From Pedobacter rhodius (GTDB lineage Bacteria; Bacteroidota; Bacteroidia; Sphingobacteriales; Sphingobacteriaceae): a stretch of DNA of 64,000 nucleotides. The position numbers and the translations under genes are program-made. The first letter of the stretch is position 1. Every line of letters begins with the position of its first letter. Where the stretch lies: contig NZ_JAPWGL010000002.1 in NCBI RefSeq assembly GCF_027213645.1, positions 992,001 through 1,056,000 on the forward strand. The letters run 5' to 3'. Shown in pieces: positions 59,308-64,000 of this stretch. Below the pieces are notes generated by a model. The model was not told where the DNA came from, made no database searches, and saw only the letters and a list, made by a program, of their open reading frames with translations.

Positions 59308-60937
59308 AGGTGACTTAACCACCTATTTAAAAAGGCGCTCTTTTTTACTGAGGGTTGGTTTAATTACAGGTGGGATTTTCCTAAATGGCTGTTTAAAGAA
59401 AATTAAATCTAAATACAACATTAAAGGAGCCCTGAATGGTCCTGACTCAAAAGCTGGTCATATATTACGTGATAAAATTAAGCTACCCAAACCTAGTAGT
59501 TCTAGAAAAGTAAAAACTTTAATTATTGGAAGTGGAATTTCCGGACTATCGGCCGCAAGGTGGCTCCAGAAAAATGGTGAAAAGGATTTCGAAATTCTCG
59601 AATTAGAAAACCATCCAGGTGGAAATTCACATTTTGGAACTAACAAAACTTCCTCCTACCCTTTAGGTGCCCATTATATTACAGTTGCCAACAATGATGA
59701 CGATTTGCTTATTGATTTTTTAAAAGAAATAAATGTAATTACTCATTTCGAAAACAAAATCCCTTATTACAACGATTACTTTTTGACATTCGAGCCAGAA
59801 GAAAGGTTATTGATAAACGGTGAATGGCAAGATGGTTTAATTCCAGATTTTGGCGTACCAGCAAATGACAAACTGCAAATTAAAGATTTCCTGTATCTAG
59901 TAAGCAAGCTGAAAAATACGAAAGGCAGCGATGGAAAATTTTTGTTTAATATCCCCATAAGTTCTTCTTCCGCCGACAAGGATTACCGGGAGCTAGATAA
60001 AATTACATTCAAAGATTATCTCGAAGAAAAAGGATACACTTCAAAATATTTGCTTTGGTACTTAAATTATGCCTGTAAGGATGATTATGGGCAAAAGTTA
60101 GATAAAATATCTGCCTGGGCTGGATTGCATTACTTTGCATCTCGTAGAGGAGAAGCAGCAAACGCAGAACAAAATGCTATATTAACCTGGCCGGAAGGAA
60201 ATGGCTGGATTATGAAACAACTTACAGGCAAACTTAAGGACCACATTAAAACATCAACAATGTGTTACGATATAAATCTGACTGCAAATGGAAATATGCT
60301 GGCAACAGTTTTTAATCCGGAAACTAATATTACCGAAAAGATTGAAACTGAAAAAATCATTTTATCATCACCTCAATATGTAAATAATCGCCTACTAAAA
60401 AACTTGCATAGACCAATTGAATACAGTTATTTCAGTTATTCACCATGGCTAATTGCAAATATTACCATTAATGAATTACCACAATCGAAAGGCAGAGGTT
60501 TGTGCTGGGATAACGTAGCCTACAATACGGCATCAGTTGGTTATGTAAATTCAGCGCAACAACACTTAAAAATTTCGGAGGATAAAAAAGTAATTACATA
60601 TTACTTACCATTGTGCAACTTTGAACCGGCAGTGTCAAGGTTAGCAGCATATTCAAGGAATTATGAGCAATGGCTCGATATTGTTGTTCCTGAACTAGAA
60701 ATTATACATCCAGGAATAACCCAGGCAATTGAAAACATAGATTTTTGGATATGGGGACACGGCATGATTGCGCCAACTAAAAACTTTATATGGAGTGAGA
60801 ACCTGGAAAAGGCACGCACACCAATCGAGGAGAAAATTTTCTTTGCGCATAGTGATTTAAGTGGAATCTCTATCTTTGAGGAAGCTTTTCATCAGGGCAT
60901 AAAAGCAGCAAAGCAAGTTTTAGATGCAAACAGATAA
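59285..60937 (+). CDS. FAD-dependent oxidoreductase (amine-oxidase-like), exported lipoprotein
   Basis: 550 aa from ATG 59285. The N-terminus has a twin-arginine motif (RRSFLLRVG) and a lipobox-like LNGC, so probably Tat-exported and lipid-anchored. The FAD-binding loop is TLIIGSGISGLSAARWL (about 78-94), with ELENHPGGNSHFG as the NBD continuation. The C-terminal motif GISIFEEAFHQGIKAA is typical of amine oxidases. An oxidase of polyamines or of a polyamine-modified product is plausible in context. Start overlaps the upstream gene. Confidence 0.82.
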   Translation: MSGQTFYKGDLTTYLKRRSFLLRVGLITGGIFLNGCLKKIKSKYNIKGALNGPDSKAGHILRDKIKLPKPSSSRKVKTLIIGSGISGLSAARWLQKNGEKDFEILELENHPGGNSHFGTNKTSSYPLGAHYITVANNDDDLLIDFLKEINVITHFENKIPYYNDYFLTFEPEERLLINGEWQDGLIPDFGVPANDKLQIKDFLYLVSKLKNTKGSDGKFLFNIPISSSSADKDYRELDKITFKDYLEEKGYTSKYLLWYLNYACKDDYGQKLDKISAWAGLHYFASRRGEAANAEQNAILTWPEGNGWIMKQLTGKLKDHIKTSTMCYDINLTANGNMLATVFNPETNITEKIETEKIILSSPQYVNNRLLKNLHRPIEYSYFSYSPWLIANITINELPQSKGRGLCWDNVAYNTASVGYVNSAQQHLKISEDKKVITYYLPLCNFEPAVSRLAAYSRNYEQWLDIVVPELEIIHPGITQAIENIDFWIWGHGMIAPTKNFIWSENLEKARTPIEEKIFFAHSDLSGISIFEEAFHQGIKAAKQVLDANR

Positions 60938-61988
60938 AGAAAATCAACCTTGGTTAAATTCCGCCCTAAATGATATTATTTTCATTTTATCACCTGCGTT
61001 TTTTTCCCTTTTGTTGGTGTTTATTTTCCCTGAAAAATTTCAAAATTCCAAAGATTTCCCACTGGCTTATTGGGTATTTTTAATCGTTTTTATCGATGTT
61101 GCTCATGTTTACAGTACACTTTACAGAACATATTTTAATACTGATAATTTAAGAAGACAAAGCGCATTACTAGTTACAATTCCAGTACTATGTTATATTA
61201 CCGGTGTTATAATTTATCAATTTGATGGCCAATGGTTTTGGCGGTTACTGGCTTACTTAGCTGTTTATCATTTCATAAGGCAACAATACGGCTTTATGCG
61301 CCTGTATTCCAGAAATGAAAAATATAACGATTTATTAACGTCAATTGATAAAATCGCAATTTATACTGCAACATTATACCCACTAATTTTCTGGCACCTT
61401 AGTGGCACAAGAAATTTTAACTGGTTTATAGATGGTGATTTTTTAACATACAAAAATGAAAGTATCCTTAAAGCATCGGGCTTCACATATATTTTAATAA
61501 TTGGAATTTATGCTTTTAAAGAATTGACAATTATTATTAGCGAAAGAAAGTTAAATATTCCCAGAAATTTAATTGTAATCGGAACGTTTCTATCCTGGTA
61601 TTTTGGTATTATTTACTTCAATGGTGATATGGCTTTTACAACGCTCAATGTTATTTCACATGGTATTCCTTACATGGCGCTGATATGGTTCTTTGAGAAA
61701 AAGAAACTCAAAAAAAATGCGCTTAAAACCAGATTGATGAAACTGTGTTTTGGAAAGTTTGGAATATTTTATTTTATTACCATTCTGATTGCTTTTGCTT
61801 ACCTCGAAGAAGGGCTTTGGGACGGTTTTATTTGGAAAGAGCATCAATCTGTTTTTAAACCTTTCTCATCATTACCCAAAGTAACAGGTAACGAGTTATT
61901 ATCTTTATTAATACCGCTTTTAGCGCTACCGCAAGCTACTCATTATGTTCTCGATGGCTTTATTTGGAAAGCAAAAAACCAATTTTAA
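60924..61988 (+). CDS. Polytopic membrane protein with conserved-looking His residues
   Basis: 354 aa, about eight membrane helices. His residues lie in or near helices at similar membrane depths: DVAHVYSTLYRTY, LAVYHFIRQQYGF, FWHLSG, VISHGIPYMAL and ATHYVLDGFIW. This resembles membrane di-iron or Brp/Blh-like enzymes, but no family is certain. It overlaps the oxidoreductase gene by 14 bp and is the last gene of the operon. Confidence 0.75.
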   Translation: MQTDKENQPWLNSALNDIIFILSPAFFSLLLVFIFPEKFQNSKDFPLAYWVFLIVFIDVAHVYSTLYRTYFNTDNLRRQSALLVTIPVLCYITGVIIYQFDGQWFWRLLAYLAVYHFIRQQYGFMRLYSRNEKYNDLLTSIDKIAIYTATLYPLIFWHLSGTRNFNWFIDGDFLTYKNESILKASGFTYILIIGIYAFKELTIIISERKLNIPRNLIVIGTFLSWYFGIIYFNGDMAFTTLNVISHGIPYMALIWFFEKKKLKKNALKTRLMKLCFGKFGIFYFITILIAFAYLEEGLWDGFIWKEHQSVFKPFSSLPKVTGNELLSLLIPLLALPQATHYVLDGFIWKAKNQF

Positions 61989-62039
61989 AAAACTATTTAT
62001 TTAATCGTATCGTATGTAATATCAAAACCTATTGATGTT

Positions 62040-62543
62040 ATGAAAACGATTTGCTCAGTCCTTTTAATAATTTTAAGTTACCTGCCGATGGAAAAAAATG
62101 CTCCTGTGGCGAAATTAGATTTAAAAAAATATTCGGGAACCTGGTATTCGTTGTATTCCATACCAACAATTTTCGATAAAGGCAGCAGAGAAACAACTAC
62201 AAAGTATACTTTAAATAAAGAAGGTTATTATAATGTGTTAACCACGTATAAAAAGCCTAATGATGAGAAAGTGTATTCAAGAAATTCAAAAATGTTTCCA
62301 TCAGATGAAGGAAACAATGGCGAATTACAAGCGCAATTTGTTTGGCCGATAAAGGTAGACTACTGGATTATCGAGCTGGCGGAAGATTATTCTTACGTGG
62401 TTGTCGGCCACCCCGACCATAAATTTTTATTCATCATGAGCCGTAATCAAACCATGCCGAAGAAAACCCATGATGAAATTGTTGCCCGTTGCAAGGCGAA
62501 AGGATATGAGGTAAACAAACTTACTGCTCAGTTTAAAGGCTAG
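62040..62543 (+). CDS. Lipocalin family protein (Blc-like)
   Basis: 167 aa with an N-terminal signal ([17 protein letters not shown]). The lipocalin motif G-x-W is seen in [13 protein letters not shown], and [20 protein letters not shown] followed by [10 protein letters not shown] is the typical second part of Blc. It binds lipids in the envelope. It comes 51 bp after the last gene of the SpeD-SpeE-like operon. Its end overlaps the convergent next gene by 11 bp. Confidence 0.85.
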   Translation: MKTICSVLLIILSYLPMEKNAPVAKLDLKKYSGTWYSLYSIPTIFDKGSRETTTKYTLNKEGYYNVLTTYKKPNDEKVYSRNSKMFPSDEGNNGELQAQFVWPIKVDYWIIELAEDYSYVVVGHPDHKFLFIMSRNQTMPKKTHDEIVARCKAKGYEVNKLTAQFKG

Positions 62544-62943
62544 TTTTAGCCATGATTTTTTCGCCGCGTTTAGTGCTGAAAAGCATAAAAATTACGCCAA
62601 CTAAAAGCACAATCCACCCCCATTGGAAATGAACAACTCTGCCGATGAGTTTATTAGCAAAACCATATTTTGTATAATTGTTAGCTGTAAAATAAACGGC
62701 AATAACGGCCAATACGTACCAGATGGCCATCACAGAACTTATAAAACGAAATGCCCCTGCTTTCCTGATAAATAGGATTAAAACAGATAACGCGAGTAGC
62801 GCATAAGTAATCAAAAACAAACGTGCATCAGATTGATATAAGTTCCAGTTGCCTTTAATCGGCACTTTTAACATCGGACAAAACCCTGCTACAGTACATA
62901 ATAAGATACCTAACCAAGCCCTGAATTTATTTAAAACTAACAT
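62533..62943 (-). CDS. Four-helix membrane protein of unknown function
   Basis: 136 aa with hydrophobic segments near 8-25, 40-60, 68-90 and 107-125. No family or catalytic motif recognised. It is convergent with the lipocalin gene and overlaps its end. Confidence 0.65.
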   Translation of the reverse strand: MLVLNKFRAWLGILLCTVAGFCPMLKVPIKGNWNLYQSDARLFLITYALLALSVLILFIRKAGAFRFISSVMAIWYVLAVIAVYFTANNYTKYGFANKLIGRVVHFQWGWIVLLVGVIFMLFSTKRGEKIMAKTSL

Positions 62944-63063
62944 TTTGATTTAAGATTTTAGATTTACGAATTACATTTAATAACATCGGTTTATCATTAA
63001 CTTGTCTGGTATTTTCTTCGGGCTATGTTCAATGAACCAATTACTAATGACCAATGAACTAAC

Positions 63064-63399
63064 CTACTGTCCCTCAACAATACCCATCTTCTCCGCGAAG
63101 TGTGCACAATAATCGCGTAAATCTTCCACAATTAAAGTTTCATTCGTAGCTTTTAAAAAGCTATCGCCCATGGTTTGCAAAGTTTCGTAGAAGAAACGTT
63201 TCATTTCATCAACAGGCATATCCTTTGTCCAAAGGTCTATTTTTAATGTATTTTTATAGTTATGGTCCCAAACCGATAAAAACATTGCTTTTGCCGGCAC
63301 TTTATCAGCATTTCCGGAATCTGTACTTTCCCAAAGGATGTTATCCGGATTATTGGCCTCATCCAACTCGACTGTTAATTTTATTTCTGCTGTTTTCAT
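63064..63399 (-). CDS. gldC: Gliding motility protein GldC
   Basis: 111 aa, no signal peptide. It has TAEIKLTVELDEANNPDNIL, then ESTDSGNADKVPAKAMFLSV and IDLWTKDMPVDEMKRFFYET, the GldC pattern. GldC is an accessory gliding protein of the Bacteroidota, also found in species that do not glide. Alone here. Confidence 0.88.
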   Translation of the reverse strand: MKTAEIKLTVELDEANNPDNILWESTDSGNADKVPAKAMFLSVWDHNYKNTLKIDLWTKDMPVDEMKRFFYETLQTMGDSFLKATNETLIVEDLRDYCAHFAEKMGIVEGQ

Positions 63400-63521
63400 G
63401 TTTAAAATTGATTACACCGATTAACTAATCAAGCAATTATCGGTTTTTCGGCTGCAAAGATGCTTAATTTTTGGTTTGATTACACAGATGAACGAATTAC
63501 ACATATTTTTTTACCCTTGAA

Positions 63522-63794
63522 TTACGCTATTTTTTGGATTATCAATGTCAGTATCGCAGTAATGATAATGAAAACTGACTCTACAATCCAGATTTTTTTC
63601 AAATCCTTTAGTGTGAAACGGAAAATCAAATCGGTAATAAATGTAACCAGAATCAGGCATCCTAAAATGAGCAAATAAAAACCACTCATGTCTATATGTC
63701 GCGGTGTATTATCTTTCGGACTTAAAATATTAAAAGCCGCTAATCCTAATCCGACGGCTCCAATGATATTTAAAGGCGTAATCCTGAAGTTCAT
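63522..63794 (-). CDS. Small membrane protein of unknown function
   Basis: 90 aa with three hydrophobic segments (near 8-22, 38-55 and 72-88). It begins MNFRITPLNIIGAVGLGLAA. No known family. 8 bp upstream of it on the same strand is the end of a Lys-rich protein. Confidence 0.6.
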   Translation of the reverse strand: MNFRITPLNIIGAVGLGLAAFNILSPKDNTPRHIDMSGFYLLILGCLILVTFITDLIFRFTLKDLKKIWIVESVFIIITAILTLIIQKIA

Positions 63795-63802
63795 TAACTA
63801 AT

Positions 63803-64000
63803 TTATTTTTTCTTATCGAATTTTTTACCTTTTTTAAACGATTTAATTTGTTTTCCGGCCTTTGCTTTTGCCTTTTCCCTTACCTTTTTCTCTATTGCCG
63901 CCGCATGTTTTTTCTCATGGAAAGCACCCTGAAAGTCGGGGTCTTCCTTACGTTTCTGCATGTCGATTTCTTTTGCAATATGCTGGCGCTCCTCATATGG
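63803..64000 (-). CDS. Lys-rich C-terminus of a protein running off the right edge
   Basis: 65 residues are visible up to the TAA at 63803-63805. They contain EDPDFQGAFHEKKHAAAIEK, then KVREKAKAKAGKQIKSFKKG. The FHEKK-type basic tail resembles C-termini of Bacteroidota DEAD-box RNA helicases, but the motor domains are outside the window, so the identity is open. Confidence 0.45.
   Translation of the reverse strand, partial: PYEERQHIAKEIDMQKRKEDPDFQGAFHEKKHAAAIEKKVREKAKAKAGKQIKSFKKGKKFDKKK

Noticed and set aside
1..64000. tRNA, rRNA or riboswitch genes
   Set aside because: No cloverleaf, rRNA core or known riboswitch pattern was recognised by eye; small RNAs cannot be excluded without a covariance search.

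Overview
The window looks like a chromosomal segment of a Sphingobacteriaceae bacterium (phylum Bacteroidota), most like Pedobacter. The support is a GldC gliding protein, a secreted protein with the CHU/gliding-motility C-terminal sorting domain, DUF4199 and BatA-type proteins, AT-rich DNA, Bacteroidota-style promoters (TTTG ... TAnnTTTG) and weak Shine-Dalgarno signals. No rRNA, tRNA, CRISPR array, intact insertion sequence or prophage was seen. Genus and species are inference.

Layout. 0-8 kb (minus strand): the start of hscB, rseP, dxr, a four-helix-bundle (S23/IVP-like) protein, a GH3-family enzyme, a membrane protein and two family 2 glycosyltransferases. 8-9 kb: a decayed zeta-toxin module flanked by 14-bp direct repeats. 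9-16 kb: a DUF4199 protein, an acidic protein, a catalytically defective dihydroorotase homologue overlapping a BatA-type protein, a nucleotidyltransferase with a 59-aa partner, and an L,D-transpeptidase. 16.3-24.6 kb (plus): a complete his operon (hisG-D-C-B-H-A-F-IE) with its own promoter, a leader peptide with five His codons and a terminator-like hairpin; a frameshifted DUF559 endonuclease gene sits between hisA and hisF. 24.6-33 kb: WD40, NlpC/P60, universal stress, serine hydrolase, ferredoxin, acyl-CoA reductase, sorting-domain protein and ftsE. 33.5-35.4 kb: grpE-dnaJ. 35.5-43.7 kb: a DUF3829 lipoprotein, an ABC exporter pair, Ppx/GppA, Maf, KdsC, IscX and a 2Fe-2S ferredoxin. 43.7-46.6 kb and 52.8-54.6 kb: two cytochrome c maturation blocks (ccmF-ccmE and ccmB-C-D) separated by exported proteins and glutamate dehydrogenase. 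54.8-55.6 kb: ogt and a cupin. 55.7-62 kb: a tightly packed SpeD-like / DUF4178 / small membrane protein / DUF350 / membrane-fused spermidine-synthase-like / FAD oxidoreductase / polytopic membrane protein operon. The end holds a lipocalin, gldC and small membrane proteins.

The two most unusual things are these. (1) At five operon junctions a palindromic GC-rich element (core CCCCCTTNAGGGGG plus GGGGGTT) occurs as an inverted pair. The left copy begins at the stop codon of the upstream gene. The right copy lies in frame inside the 5' end of the downstream gene and adds a PPxGGxG peptide to GH3, HisH, HisIE, KdsC and the DUF559 protein. HisF carries a single right-type copy. The element therefore behaves as a stop-start cassette. 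A DUF559 nuclease gene lies between copies and is a candidate mobilising enzyme. (2) The SpeD/SpeE-like/DUF350/DUF4178 operon looks like a polyamine-related envelope or lipid modification pathway.
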